This document shows, in pieces, positions 55,066 through 64,000 of a DNA stretch of 64,000 bases; the stretch's first letter is position 1; each line of letters begins with the position of its first letter. Location: positions 61,686 to 125,685 of the forward strand of contig SVTJ01000004.1 in the NCBI GenBank assembly GCA_015063845.1, in the 5' to 3' direction. The stretch comes from Oscillospiraceae bacterium (GTDB lineage Bacteria; Bacillota; Clostridia; Oscillospirales; CAG-272). Made by a program: the position numbers and the translations under genes. The notes beneath the pieces were generated by a model. That model was not told the DNA's origin, did not search any database, and saw only the letters and a list, made by a program, of their open reading frames with translations.

Positions 55066-55098
55066 AAAGTCTTCGGGAAACTCTCGAAGACTTTTTTT
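55066..55098 (+). terminator. SAM-controlled terminator
   Basis: Stem AAAGTCTTCG / CGAAGACTTT is followed by a T-run, directly downstream of the S-box and 13 bases ahead of metK. Confidence 0.9.
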
Positions 55099-55110
55099 AA
55101 GGAGAAAAAT

Positions 55111-56289
55111 ATGAAAAAAATGCTTTTTACATCAGAATCGGTGACCGAGGGACATCCCGATAAGGTCTGCGACAAAATATCCGACGCTATACTTGATGCT
55201 ATTCTTAGTGAGGACGCATATTCACGTGTTGCTTGCGAGACCTTTTGTACTACGGACAGTGTGACCGTAATGGGTGAGATAACCACCAAGGCGAAGGTTG
55301 ACGTTGAGGGTATAGTAAGACGTACGGTCAAGGAGATAGGCTATACGGATAAGACTATCGGATTTGATTATGAGACCTGTAACGTACGCAGTGCTATTCA
55401 CGAGCAGTCTCCCGACATTGCGCTTGGCGTAGATAAGTCGCTCGAGGCAAAGCAGGGTGAGGGCGACGGACTTGATACGGGTGCGGGCGACCAGGGACTT
55501 ATGTTTGGATATGCTTGTAACGAGACCCCTGAGCTTATGCCTCTTCCCATATCTCTTTCACACAAGCTTGCGCTTCGTTTGACTGAGGTGAGAAAAAATG
55601 GCACACTTGCTTATCTTCGTCCCGACGGAAAAACACAGGTAACGGTCGAGTACCGTGACGGAAAGCCTGCACGTATAGATGCGATAGTTATTTCCTCTCA
55701 GCACAGCGCGGACGTAACGCTCGACACTATAAGAGCTGACGTTATAAAGCAGGTGATAGATTCCGTTGTTCCCGCGGAGCTCGTCGATGCGGACACCAAG
55801 ATATACGTAAATCCTACGGGACGATTTGTTGTTGGCGGTCCTGCGGGTGATACGGGCCTTACGGGCAGAAAGATAATCGTTGATACATACGGCGGATACT
55901 CGCGTCATGGCGGTGGAGCTTTCTCGGGTAAGGACCCCACAAAGGTGGACCGTTCGGCATCGTATGCATCGAGATACGTTGCCAAGAATATAGTTGCAGC
56001 AGGACTTGCTGATAAGTGCGAGGTGCAGGTCGCATACGCTATCGGCGTTGCAAAGCCTATGTCTATTATGATAGATACCTTCGGCACTGGTAAGGTAGAC
56101 GAGGAAAAAATATCCGAGGCTGTGAGCAAGGTGTTTGATTTCCGTCCTGCGGCTATAATCAAATATTTCGATCTTCGCCGTCCTATATACTGTCAGACGG
56201 CTGCATACGGTCATATGGGCAGAGAGGATATCGACCTACCTTGGGAAAAGACAGACCTTGCAGATAAGCTTGCAGCATTTTTTGCATAA
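55111..56289 (+). CDS. metK: S-adenosylmethionine synthetase
   Basis: A 392-residue enzyme making SAM from ATP and methionine. [32 protein letters not shown] and [15 protein letters not shown] are diagnostic. ATG 55111 follows AAGGAG. The longer in-frame ORF upstream runs through the riboswitch and is not coding. Confidence 0.98.
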   Translation: MKKMLFTSESVTEGHPDKVCDKISDAILDAILSEDAYSRVACETFCTTDSVTVMGEITTKAKVDVEGIVRRTVKEIGYTDKTIGFDYETCNVRSAIHEQSPDIALGVDKSLEAKQGEGDGLDTGAGDQGLMFGYACNETPELMPLPISLSHKLALRLTEVRKNGTLAYLRPDGKTQVTVEYRDGKPARIDAIVISSQHSADVTLDTIRADVIKQVIDSVVPAELVDADTKIYVNPTGRFVVGGPAGDTGLTGRKIIVDTYGGYSRHGGGAFSGKDPTKVDRSASYASRYVAKNIVAAGLADKCEVQVAYAIGVAKPMSIMIDTFGTGKVDEEKISEAVSKVFDFRPAAIIKYFDLRRPIYCQTAAYGHMGREDIDLPWEKTDLADKLAAFFA

Positions 56290-56304
56290 TAATAACCAAA
56301 CTAA

Positions 56305-56332
56305 AGGGCGGCCGTTTAGGTATGGTCGCCCT
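56305..56332 (+). terminator. weak hairpin after metK
   Basis: AGGGCGGCC pairs with GGTCGCCCT (one G-T pair) but is followed by A, not T. It may be a partial terminator or RNA end stabiliser. Confidence 0.35.
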
Positions 56333-56354
56333 AAAAAATAATGAGGAGAGCTAT

Positions 56355-58592
56355 ATGTATAACCAAACGTCCGAGCATGGCGGTTCACTTGAGCGTATTG
56401 AGGGAACTGTTGAAAACGTGATATATTACAATCAGGATAACGGCTATACTATTTGTGATATGGCTCTTTCCGATGATGAGATAATTACCGCGGTCGGTAT
56501 TATGCCTATGACGGGAGAGGGCGATAAGCTGACTGTTTACGGTAGATGGATGCACAATCCCAAATACGGAAGGCAGTTTGCGGTAGAGCAATATGAGCGC
56601 GTTATGCCCTCTGACGTTGCATCAATACTAAAATATTTGTCGTCAAGAACGATAAAGGGTATCGGCCCTAAGACAGCACAGAGAATAGTTGAGGAATTTG
56701 GAGCGGATACGTTTGACGTCATAGAAAATCATCCCGAATGGTTGGCAAACGTAAAAGGCGTGTCTATGAAGCTAGCACTTTCCGCATCCGAAAGCTTTAA
56801 GGAGCAGTCTCAGGTGCGCTCTGCGATGATGTTCTTCAGAGATTATTTCGGTGTTGCGACCACGCTTAAGATTTATCAGCGATGGGGCGGACGCTCGGTC
56901 GATATTGCCAAGCAAAATCCGTATAGACTGTGTAACGAGATAGACGGTATAGGCTTTGAAAAGGCAGACAGTATAGCGCATAATCTTGGATTTGAGGTCA
57001 ACAACTTTGACCGTATAATGAGTGGCATCAATTACGTTCTTATGAAGAACGGCGTGATCAACGGACACATATGCTTGCCGCGTGAAAAGCTGATCCCGAG
57101 TGCGGCAGCACTGCTCGGCACTGATGAGAATGAGACCGAAAGAGCGGTTGACGAGCTTTTGCGAGAGGGAAAGCTCATACTTCGCAAGAGTGATGGCGGA
57201 GATATGATATATCATAGAGAGACCTACTCTAATGAGAAATATATTGCCGAAAAGCTTTGCCTTATAGATAAGATGTGCGCAGCCGTGGACGTTGTTGATA
57301 TTGATCGCTTTATTATTTCCGAGGAGCATAAGAGCGGTATCGAATACGCCGATTTGCAAAAGAAAGCAATAAGCGACGCGCTCAGATACGGTGTTTTGGT
57401 GCTGACGGGAGGACCCGGAACGGGAAAGACCACCGTTGTACGTGCGCTTATCCATATTTTTGATAATATGGGATATGATATAGCCCTTGCTGCACCCACG
57501 GGCAGAGCTGCCAAAAGAATGTCGGAAGCAACAAGTATGGAAGCAAAGACCATACACCGTCTGCTTGAAATGACTTACGATAAGGCGGATAGCTTTGTCT
57601 TTATGAGAAACGAAAACAATCACCTTGACGAGCATATTATAATCGTTGATGAGGCGTCTATGATAGACAGCGCGCTTATGGGAGCGTTGCTCCGCGCTAT
57701 AAAGCCGGGTGCAAAGCTCATAATTATCGGTGACTCAGATCAGCTGCCGTCGGTAGGAGCGGGCAACGTGCTTTGTGATATAATCAACAGCGAGCGTTTT
57801 GCAACCGTCAGACTTACAGAGATATTCCGTCAGGCGCAAAGGAGCCTTATAGTTACAAACGCTCACGCCGTAAACAGTGGAAAAATGCCTGTTCTCAGCG
57901 TAAAGGATAATGATTTCTTCTATATGCCGAGAGCTACCGACAGAGATATTGCCTCAACCATATGCGAGCTTTGCGTGAAGAGGTTGCCTCGCACTTACGG
58001 TGATATGGCGAGATTTGGTACGCAGATAATCGCGCCCTCAAGGAAAGGGGAGGCGGGAACTGAAAATCTAAATATTCTTTTGCAGTCATGGCTAAATCCC
58101 CCTCACGTAAGCAAACGCGAGCATACATTCAGAGATAAGGTGTTTCGCGAGGGCGATAAAATAATGCAGATACGCAACAATTACGACCTTATCTGGACAA
58201 GAGACCTTGATGACAAGACAGGAAACGGTATCTTTAACGGAGATATCGGTATCATAGAGGAGATAAACAAGCCTGAGAGCTATATGACGATACTTTTTGA
58301 TGATAGGCGTGTGCAGTATGAATTTTCGCTTCTTGAGGATCTTGAGCACGCTTATGCGATAACCGTTCATAAGAGTCAGGGAAGTGAATATCCGATAGTT
58401 ATAATACCTATGTGCAGTGCCGCGCCTATGCTTTTGACGAGAAATCTGCTTTATACGGCGATAACCCGTGCGCAGACAATGGTCATACTTGTTGGGCGTG
58501 AGGACATTGTATCGCAGATGGTAGAAAACAATAGACAATCTATGAGATATACAGGACTTGAAGAGATACTAAGGGAGACCTCTTGGCAATGA
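56355..58592 (+). CDS. recD2: RecD2-type ATP-dependent DNA helicase
   Basis: A 745-residue SF1B helicase with N-terminal OB/helix-hairpin-helix region (IKGIGPKTAQRIVEEFG), Walker A LTGGPGTGKTT, motif II VDEASMID, GDSDQLPSVGAG and the C-terminal VHKSQGSEYPIVIIP plus AITRAQ. It acts in DNA repair without RecBC. ATG 56355 follows GAGGAG. It overlaps comF by ATGA. Confidence 0.95.
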   Translation: MYNQTSEHGGSLERIEGTVENVIYYNQDNGYTICDMALSDDEIITAVGIMPMTGEGDKLTVYGRWMHNPKYGRQFAVEQYERVMPSDVASILKYLSSRTIKGIGPKTAQRIVEEFGADTFDVIENHPEWLANVKGVSMKLALSASESFKEQSQVRSAMMFFRDYFGVATTLKIYQRWGGRSVDIAKQNPYRLCNEIDGIGFEKADSIAHNLGFEVNNFDRIMSGINYVLMKNGVINGHICLPREKLIPSAAALLGTDENETERAVDELLREGKLILRKSDGGDMIYHRETYSNEKYIAEKLCLIDKMCAAVDVVDIDRFIISEEHKSGIEYADLQKKAISDALRYGVLVLTGGPGTGKTTVVRALIHIFDNMGYDIALAAPTGRAAKRMSEATSMEAKTIHRLLEMTYDKADSFVFMRNENNHLDEHIIIVDEASMIDSALMGALLRAIKPGAKLIIIGDSDQLPSVGAGNVLCDIINSERFATVRLTEIFRQAQRSLIVTNAHAVNSGKMPVLSVKDNDFFYMPRATDRDIASTICELCVKRLPRTYGDMARFGTQIIAPSRKGEAGTENLNILLQSWLNPPHVSKREHTFRDKVFREGDKIMQIRNNYDLIWTRDLDDKTGNGIFNGDIGIIEEINKPESYMTILFDDRRVQYEFSLLEDLEHAYAITVHKSQGSEYPIVIIPMCSAAPMLLTRNLLYTAITRAQTMVILVGREDIVSQMVENNRQSMRYTGLEEILRETSWQ

Positions 58593-59326
58593 GCGCAAAG
58601 GATATTATTCGTATTTTTGTGTCTGTGCACAAGTGCGCGGGTTGCGGAGAAATACTTGATGCAGAGCATTCGGGAGGCGCTTTTTGCGCATCGTGTCAGC
58701 TTGCTTGGAACGCCTCTCTTACCGAAAGCTGTAAGAATTGCTTCAAGCCTGCTATCGAATGCGACTGTGTGCCAAAGACAGTTTCAAAATCAGGTGCTTT
58801 GTGTATGCGCAGGCTGTTCTTTTATAAGAGCGAGAATACGAGAGCTCCTCAGATGAGTATTATTTATTGGCTTAAATACAAAAAGAGCAAGAGGATAGTA
58901 AGCTTTGTGGCAAATGAGCTGTACTCAACGGTAAAAGCAGAGCTTGAGATTTTGGAGCTTGGGATCGACGACGTGATAGTTTGCGGAGTGCCGAGAAGTA
59001 AAAAGGCGCGCATAAAGCACGGCTTCGACCAGTCGGAAATGGTTGCCAAGAAGCTTGCGGAGCTGTTGGGACTGAAGTATTCGCGTTTGCTCGATACAAG
59101 CATTGTCAGAAAAGCTCAAAAGGAGCTTAACAGACGACAAAGACTTGAAAACGCAAAGAAGAGTATAAAGCTTTGTAAGAATGCTGACGTGAGCGAAAAA
59201 TACGTAGTTTTGTTGGACGATATGGTGACTACGGGAGCAAGCATGGCGGCATGCGCAGACCTGCTTCGCAAAAACGGCTGTAAGGGAGTGCTTTGCTTCT
59301 CTCTTGCGAGTACGCAAAAGATGTAA
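58589..59326 (+). CDS. comF: ComF-family phosphoribosyltransferase-like protein
   Basis: A 245-residue protein with an N-terminal four-Cys-pair zinc region (CAGCGEIL, CASCQ, CKNC, CDC) and a C-terminal PRTase domain (VVLLDDMVTTGAS as the PRPP loop). ComF helps natural transformation in Bacillus. It is co-translated with recD2. Confidence 0.92.
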   Translation: MSAKDIIRIFVSVHKCAGCGEILDAEHSGGAFCASCQLAWNASLTESCKNCFKPAIECDCVPKTVSKSGALCMRRLFFYKSENTRAPQMSIIYWLKYKKSKRIVSFVANELYSTVKAELEILELGIDDVIVCGVPRSKKARIKHGFDQSEMVAKKLAELLGLKYSRLLDTSIVRKAQKELNRRQRLENAKKSIKLCKNADVSEKYVVLLDDMVTTGASMAACADLLRKNGCKGVLCFSLASTQKM

Positions 59327-59361
59327 AAAAGGCAAAATAATACATATCGACAAAATACTTC

Positions 59362-59390
59362 TTGCTTTTTTCTGCATTAGCGTGTATAAT
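59362..59390 (+). promoter_or_regulatory. promoter of mreB
   Basis: TTGCTT, 17 bases, TATAAT, 42 bases ahead of ATG 59432. Confidence 0.75.
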
Positions 59391-59431
59391 ATAATGTGAG
59401 ATATAATAAAAACCCTTGATAGGGGGTAAAG

Positions 59432-60478
59432 ATGTTTAAATTTAACGCAAATAAAATATTTTCCAAGGATATAGGTATGGACCTTGGTACTGCGTCGGTG
59501 ATAGTTTACGTCGACGGCAAGGGCATCGTTTTGCGAGAGCCCTCGGTCGTTGCGGTGGACACAAATACCGATACCATTGCCAAGATAGGTAAGGATGCGC
59601 AAGCTATGCTTGGGCGTAACCCCGACCATATCAACGTCATTCGTCCGCTCAAGGACGGCGTTATCAGTAGCTATGACGTAACTCAAAAGATGATACAGTA
59701 CTATATCCGCAGAGCTTGTGGCAATGCTTTGCGTCAGCCGAGAGTAGTTATATGTGTTCCCACGGGTATTACCGAGGTCGAGACCAGAGCGGTTATTGAT
59801 GCGGGCACTCAGGCGGGTGCAAGAAAGACCTTTATCGTTGAAGAGCCCGTTGCGGCGGCGCTAGGCGCGGGTGTGGATATAACAAGCCCCGTCGGACATA
59901 TGATAGTAGATATCGGAGGAGGAACGACCGATGTTGCGGTCATATCCCTCGGTGGTGTCGTTGTGTCAGAGTCCAAGAAGATCGCGGGAGATAAGTTTGA
60001 CGAAGCTATAATGCGATATGTCAGACGCAAGCATAACATAACCATCGGTGAGCGAACAGCTGAGCAGATAAAAATAAAGATAGGCGCAGTATATGAGCAC
60101 GGCGAGGCAAAGACCATGGAGGTCAAGGGAAGATGTCTTGTTCAGGGACTTCCCAAGGTCGTCACGCTCTCCTCAAAGGAGATGCTTGAGGCGATGATGG
60201 AGCCGATATCCGCAATACTTGACACTATTTGCTCGGTGATAGAAAAAACGCCCCCCGATCTTGTGGGCGACATACTTAAGCACGGAATTATAATGACGGG
60301 TGGAGGAAGCCAGCTGTACGGATTTGATAAGCTTATCGAGGACGTAACCGGTATAAAGACACGCGTTGCTAAGGATCCTGTGCTGTGCGTGGCTCTCGGT
60401 ACGGGTAAGCTTTTGAAGGTTCTTGACGGTATGACGGGTGAGAGGATAGACCTTTCCAAAAAAATAAAGAGATTTTGA
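59432..60478 (+). CDS. mreB: MreB/Mbl-type bacterial actin
   Basis: A 348-residue actin homolog guiding cell-wall elongation. IGMDLGTASVIVYV, VIRPLKDGVISSYD, VPTGITEVE, DIGGGTTDVAVI and TGGGSQLYGFD are the phosphate and adenosine motifs. mreC and mreD are not adjacent, so it may be the Mbl-like copy. It uses its own promoter and is followed 16 bases later by pepD. Confidence 0.95.
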   Translation: MFKFNANKIFSKDIGMDLGTASVIVYVDGKGIVLREPSVVAVDTNTDTIAKIGKDAQAMLGRNPDHINVIRPLKDGVISSYDVTQKMIQYYIRRACGNALRQPRVVICVPTGITEVETRAVIDAGTQAGARKTFIVEEPVAAALGAGVDITSPVGHMIVDIGGGTTDVAVISLGGVVVSESKKIAGDKFDEAIMRYVRRKHNITIGERTAEQIKIKIGAVYEHGEAKTMEVKGRCLVQGLPKVVTLSSKEMLEAMMEPISAILDTICSVIEKTPPDLVGDILKHGIIMTGGGSQLYGFDKLIEDVTGIKTRVAKDPVLCVALGTGKLLKVLDGMTGERIDLSKKIKRF

Positions 60479-60494
60479 TTTTTAAGAGGTAACT

Positions 60495-61943
60495 ATGTTA
60501 AGCAATAATTTTGCATATGTAGGACTTATGAAATATTTTGAGGAGCTCTCGGCAATACCGAGAGCTTCCTACAAAGAGGAGAAGATTGCCGACTATCTAT
60601 GCGAGTTTGCAAAGAAGCACGGCTACGAATACTACCGTGACAGCACGAATAACGTGCTGATAAACGCGCCGGCCACCAAAGGCTATGAGGAAGCTCCCGC
60701 GCTTCTTTTGCAGGGACACACCGACATGGTCTGCGAGAAGAACGAGGGCGTTGAGCACGACTTTGACAACGACGGTCTCGAGCTTTACGAGGAAGACGGC
60801 TGGATACGCGCAAGAGGAACGACTCTTGGCGCGGACAACGGCATTGCCGTTGCAATCATGCTCTATGTGCTGGACGGAGGCGTTGAAGGTCACGGACCCT
60901 TGCAGTGCCTGTTCACGGCAAGTGAGGAGGTTGGACTTGACGGAGCTAAAAGCTTTGATTACAGCCGCATATACGCGAGACGCATGCTCAATATGGACAG
61001 CGCCGATGAAGAGCTGATAATAGCGGGCTGTGCGGGCGGACAGCGCTCGTCACTTACCTTTGAGAGTAAGACCAAGCTGATAAACACGAAGTGTGTGGCA
61101 CGCGTGTGTGTAAAGGGGCTTATGGGCGGTCACTCGGGTGAGGATATCGACAAGGGCAGAGCTAACGCGAATAAGCTTATGGGCAGAGTACTGAGCTCTC
61201 TTATGGCGGACAAGGCGCTTGGCGTCAAGGTGGTGAGCATCTATGGCGGAACTAAGGATAATGCTATACCCCGTGAGTGCGAGGCTACGCTTTGCGTGTC
61301 TGATTTTGCTGTGCTTGAAAATAAGTGTAAGGATATAGAGTCCGTGCTCAGAGACGGACTTTCGGTGTCCGATAAGGCACTTCGCCTTGAAGTAGAGCAG
61401 CTTGTGGATAAAAAGTCGTTTATGACTGTCATAGATGACAGCACAGCAAGAAAGCTTGTATTTCTTATGAGAACAGTGCCAAACGGCGTGTTTGAAATGA
61501 ACTACGACGTAGAGGGAATAGTTGAGTGGTCGAGAAACCTCGGAATAGTTAGTTGCGACGCTGAAGCTGTTGAGGCTGTATTTTCGTCACGCTCGTCGTT
61601 TGAGACGAGAATAGATGCGTCTGCCGAGGAGCTTGACGCATATGCCGAGATGCTCGGTGCGAAATCGAAGCACTATAACAGATACCCCGGTTGGAACTTC
61701 GCTCCCACTTCTGCGCTTCGCGACGCTTATCTTGACGCGGCAGAGGCGGTATGCGGCAAGAGACCTGAGATAACTACCATACACGCGGGACTTGAATGCG
61801 GATTTATAAGCCAGGCTGTCCCCGATATGGACATCATCTCTTGCGGACCTGTTATACTCGACCTTCACTCTCCGGATGAAAGACTTGACAAGAAGTCATT
61901 TGAGAGGTTTTATTCGATAATCAAGAGAGTTATTGAAGGGTAA
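60495..61943 (+). CDS. pepD: aminoacyl-histidine dipeptidase, M20 family
   Basis: A 482-residue M20C metallopeptidase. Metal-site motifs are LLQGHTDMVCE, TTLGADNGIAVA, TASEEVGLDGA and LNMDSADE, with VKGLMGGHSGEDI and a late HAGLECG. It cleaves Xaa-His and other dipeptides in the cytosol. Full family length. Confidence 0.95.
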   Translation: MLSNNFAYVGLMKYFEELSAIPRASYKEEKIADYLCEFAKKHGYEYYRDSTNNVLINAPATKGYEEAPALLLQGHTDMVCEKNEGVEHDFDNDGLELYEEDGWIRARGTTLGADNGIAVAIMLYVLDGGVEGHGPLQCLFTASEEVGLDGAKSFDYSRIYARRMLNMDSADEELIIAGCAGGQRSSLTFESKTKLINTKCVARVCVKGLMGGHSGEDIDKGRANANKLMGRVLSSLMADKALGVKVVSIYGGTKDNAIPRECEATLCVSDFAVLENKCKDIESVLRDGLSVSDKALRLEVEQLVDKKSFMTVIDDSTARKLVFLMRTVPNGVFEMNYDVEGIVEWSRNLGIVSCDAEAVEAVFSSRSSFETRIDASAEELDAYAEMLGAKSKHYNRYPGWNFAPTSALRDAYLDAAEAVCGKRPEITTIHAGLECGFISQAVPDMDIISCGPVILDLHSPDERLDKKSFERFYSIIKRVIEG

Positions 61944-62228
61944 CTAAAATATGAAATATTTTACTATGCGATAGCTACTGTTGTATGCTTAGCATTATTT
62001 TGCCCGAGTCGGGAACGACACAAATACGCAATCTCCCGATATTGATATGCCTGATAGTGGGTATTGTTTGGAAAGGCTTTAATGAAGAATTAGACAGTAT
62101 TTTGAATTAAAACCCAAAGAGGCTGCTTTTTAGCAGCCTCTTTGGGTTTGTTGCATATGGGTTGTTCTAAATTAGGATTTGTAAATACTCAAGGGGATCC
62201 CCAAAGACCCCCTTGAAAATGTGTTTAA
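61944..62228. other. intergenic spacer with terminator and element end
   Basis: The 285 bases after pepD hold a 41-codon ORF without a ribosome binding site (61985-62110, not called). They also hold a 17-bp terminator stem (62111-62148) and one AAATTAGGATTT end motif (62169-62180), followed by an imperfect inverted repeat around AAGGGGATCCCC. No gene is supported. Confidence 0.6.
62111..62152 (+). terminator. terminator of mreB-pepD
   Basis: A 17-bp stem AACCCAAAGAGGCTGCT / AGCAGCCTCTTTGGGTT with a TTTT loop and a short T-tail. Confidence 0.85.
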
Positions 62229-62978
62229 TTAAAATTCTATCACGTCTCTGTCGCAGACGACGTAAACAGAGAAGGGATACGTGCCGTTCATAGCACGGAT
62301 GTCGTCAAGCTTGGAAAGCGGGAATACGTGATTAAAGTAGACCGCTTTTGCCGTACACTTTTCAAGATAAGGTGTTACGTGCTCGGGCTTGAAGTGAGCC
62401 ATCTCGCATACGAGCGCGTCAACGTCCTCGCTCATAGCGATAGCGGGGAAGTCCTCAAGTGAGAGCTGGTGTGAAAGGTCGCCTGAGAATACTATGCGCT
62501 TTCCACTCTCCTTGTCGGTAACTACAAAACCGTACGCAGGCTTTTCAATGCGTTCGAGATGTCTTGTAGGGAATACCTCAAGATGTATATTGTCGTCATC
62601 ATATACGAAATTTTTATCATACGTGTGGAGCTTTACACGCTCCTCCTTGATATCTCCGTCGTGGTTTGCGCTTATCCAATGCGCGCAAGCGTCTATGAGC
62701 TCGGGCTCGGGCAGATAGAAATCTATGCACGCCTGCTTATAATACCAGTTCAAAAGACTTGCAACCGACAGCATACCTATTGTGTGGTCGCTGTGAGCGT
62801 GAGTTATAAATATTGTGCGGACGTCGTTTATGTTCTTACCCATACGGAGAAGCTCGTCCATAATAGGCGCACCTGCGTCGATAAAGTATATAGAGCCGCC
62901 TGCCTCGATCATTGCCGATGAGCAGTATCTGTCAGGAGCGGGAACTCCATGTCCTGAACCAACGAATGTTATTTTCAT
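62229..62978 (-). CDS. metallo-beta-lactamase-fold hydrolase, RNase Z-like
   Basis: A 249-residue cytosolic MBL protein with KITFVGSGHGVPAPDRYCSS, THAHSDHT metal motif, FPTRHLE, FSGDLSHQ and FNHVFP. It lacks the flexible arm of tRNase Z, so tRNA processing is not assured. ATG 62978 follows GGAGGT. Upstream in-frame ATG 63020 overlaps the promoter and is rejected. Confidence 0.85.
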   Translation of the reverse strand: MKITFVGSGHGVPAPDRYCSSAMIEAGGSIYFIDAGAPIMDELLRMGKNINDVRTIFITHAHSDHTIGMLSVASLLNWYYKQACIDFYLPEPELIDACAHWISANHDGDIKEERVKLHTYDKNFVYDDDNIHLEVFPTRHLERIEKPAYGFVVTDKESGKRIVFSGDLSHQLSLEDFPAIAMSEDVDALVCEMAHFKPEHVTPYLEKCTAKAVYFNHVFPLSKLDDIRAMNGTYPFSVYVVCDRDVIEF

Positions 62979-63008
62979 AGCTACCTCCAAATAAATCTTT
63001 ATGAATAT

Positions 63009-63037
63009 ATTATATACCAAAACTTGTCATATTTCAA
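63009..63037 (-). promoter_or_regulatory. promoter of the MBL hydrolase
   Basis: Minus strand TTGAAA, 17 bases, TATAAT. Confidence 0.78.
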
Positions 63038-63179
63038 GAGCGTTTTGACAATTATAAATTATCTTTCGCATGTTTTAGAAAAGATTTGCGAAAAAGTATG
63101 ATGTCGTTGTGGGTCAAATATCCAAGCAAACAAGTTATTAACTGAAATCTCGTTTAAGTCATTAAATTCGGCGACACCC

Positions 63180-63208
63180 TTGACTTAAGTGTGTAAAAAG
63201 TGTATAAT
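63180..63208 (+). promoter_or_regulatory. promoter of the histidine phosphatase
   Basis: TTGACT, 17 bases, TATAAT, 28 bases ahead of ATG 63237. Confidence 0.8.
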
Positions 63209-63236
63209 TATCTTAATAAAAACGTGGAGGAATAAA

Positions 63237-63857
63237 ATGAAGGTATATTTTATACGTCACGGACAGAGCGAGTCCAATTCTAAGAGAGAGCATGGCGGCT
63301 GGGGTCAGTACCCTTTGACAGAGCAGGGCAAAAAAGAGGCTATGGTCGCAGGCAAAAGACTTGAGGGTATGAAGTTTGATAAGGTTTATTCAAGCGACCT
63401 TATCCGCACCATACAGACCCAGGAGATAGCATATCCTTGTGACGACGTTGAGAGAAGCAGCCTTATCCGTGAAGTCAACGTTGGAGACCTTATGGGCAGA
63501 ACGGCGGACGATTGCTATGCTGAGTATGGCGATCCTTATATCAAGAATAAGAGCATATATGACTTTTCGGCATACGGCGGAGAGAACTATGAGCAGTTTT
63601 ATGACCGTATATACAAGTTCATTAAGGAGCTTGAAAAACAGCCGTACGAAAACGTGGCTATCTTTTGTCACGGCGGAATGATACTCACTATGATGGATAT
63701 CGTCACAGGTCTTATTATCCCTAACAAATACGTACTTCGCTGTCCAAACTGCGGAGTGTTTACCTTTGTATTTACGGGCAAGTCGTGGCAGCTTGACACG
63801 TGGAACTACCGCAGTGACATCACGCTTGCGAATACCGACAAGGATGCGATACTTTAA
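63237..63857 (+). CDS. histidine phosphatase (phosphoglycerate mutase-like)
   Basis: A 206-residue branch-2 type protein with the RHG motif FIRHGQSESN, SSDLIRTIQT, REVNVGDLMG and IFCHGGMI. It is a broad phosphomonoesterase family (cobalamin, sugar or nucleotide substrates), not necessarily a mutase. ATG 63237 follows GGAGG. Confidence 0.9.
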   Translation: MKVYFIRHGQSESNSKREHGGWGQYPLTEQGKKEAMVAGKRLEGMKFDKVYSSDLIRTIQTQEIAYPCDDVERSSLIREVNVGDLMGRTADDCYAEYGDPYIKNKSIYDFSAYGGENYEQFYDRIYKFIKELEKQPYENVAIFCHGGMILTMMDIVTGLIIPNKYVLRCPNCGVFTFVFTGKSWQLDTWNYRSDITLANTDKDAIL

Positions 63858-63873
63858 AATAAAAAGAGCTGCT

Positions 63874-63917
63874 AAGGGACACCTACCATAAAGCAGGTAG
63901 GTGTCCCTTGGTATTTT
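63874..63917 (+). terminator. terminator of the histidine phosphatase gene
   Basis: A 14-bp stem AAGGGACACCTACC / GGTAGGTGTCCCTT is followed by TTGGTATTTTT. Confidence 0.9.
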
Positions 63918-63984
63918 TGTTGATTGGTTTGGATGCGAGAATGAATTGTAGTAAAATCAAAATCTAATTTTGGAGGATACTACA

Positions 63985-64000
63985 ATGACAAAGAACTTTG
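63985..64000 (+). CDS. start of a gene running off the window
   Basis: ATG 63985 (MTKNF...) with TGGAGG nine bases upstream. Only five codons are visible, so no product can be named. Confidence 0.5.

Noticed and set aside
54937..55110. N-terminal extension of metK
   Set aside because: The stretch is the SAM-I riboswitch and its terminator, and a strong ribosome binding site precedes ATG 55111.
61985..62110. 41-codon ORF after pepD
   Set aside because: No ribosome binding site and no recognisable sequence. It ends at the pepD terminator.

Overview
The window reads as a chromosomal segment of a low-to-mid GC Gram-positive anaerobe, most likely class Clostridia (Bacillota) from an animal gut. 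The evidence is the smc-ftsY and yhbY-nadD-yqeK-LCP-rsfS-leuS gene order, an rpsL-rpsG-fusA-tuf operon, FMN and SAM-I riboswitches, lexA, mreB, BspA-type leucine-rich-repeat proteins, an ECF sigma factor, and strong TTGACA-17-TATAAT promoters with GGAGG ribosome binding sites. Genus or family cannot be assigned from sequence alone.

Layout. (1) 1-10830: an accessory plus-strand operon with a partial McrB-like AAA+ ATPase, a DUF2357-like coiled-coil protein, a second membrane-anchored AAA+ ATPase, and two large membrane-anchored extracellular proteins. Each of the two large proteins carries a transglutaminase-like domain set among YDG/MBG-type beta repeats. The last 828 bases of the two ATPase copies are identical base for base. 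This is the best candidate here for an undescribed system. (2) 10840-20530: on the minus strand, an ECF sigma factor with a membrane-spanning LRR protein (probable anti-sigma/sensor), and a 1260-residue LRR lipoprotein with seven 46-residue Cys-containing tandem repeats. A 30-bp motif, 24/30 identical, lies upstream of both the sigma gene and the lipoprotein gene and is probably the sigma factor's own promoter. A plus-strand glycosidase-like gene sits between them. (3) 20538-30220: mostly minus-strand metabolism and housekeeping (a GMP synthase ATPase subunit without its glutaminase domain, rlmH, a WalJ-like MBL protein, a galactokinase, pepP, an AP endonuclease, yqeG) plus a plus-strand sialidase-like protein and an alkaline-phosphatase lipoprotein. 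(4) 30300-31175: repeat-rich intergenic DNA and three tRNA genes (Arg-TCT, Gly-TCC, His-GTG). (5) 31295-44214: a long plus-strand housekeeping run (radical SAM, smc, ftsY, rdgB, yhbY, nadD, yqeK, LCP ligase, rsfS, leuS, two YgjV paralogs). (6) 44251-63857: lexA, GTP-type PEP carboxykinase, the translation operon, FMN-riboswitch/ribU, a MATE exporter, SAM-riboswitch/metK, recD2, comF, mreB, pepD, an MBL hydrolase and a histidine phosphatase. A new gene starts at the right edge.

How it fits together. In region 1 the cytosolic ATPase face is tethered to the membrane by the ATPase itself, while the transglutaminase-like proteins project outward, which suggests an envelope-remodelling or surface-defence machine rather than classical restriction. 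In region 2 the sigma/anti-sigma pair probably controls the LRR lipoprotein and itself. Several intergenic spacers are bounded by a short AAATTAGGATTT-type inverted repeat or carry recurring palindromes, pointing to a family of small dispersed elements.
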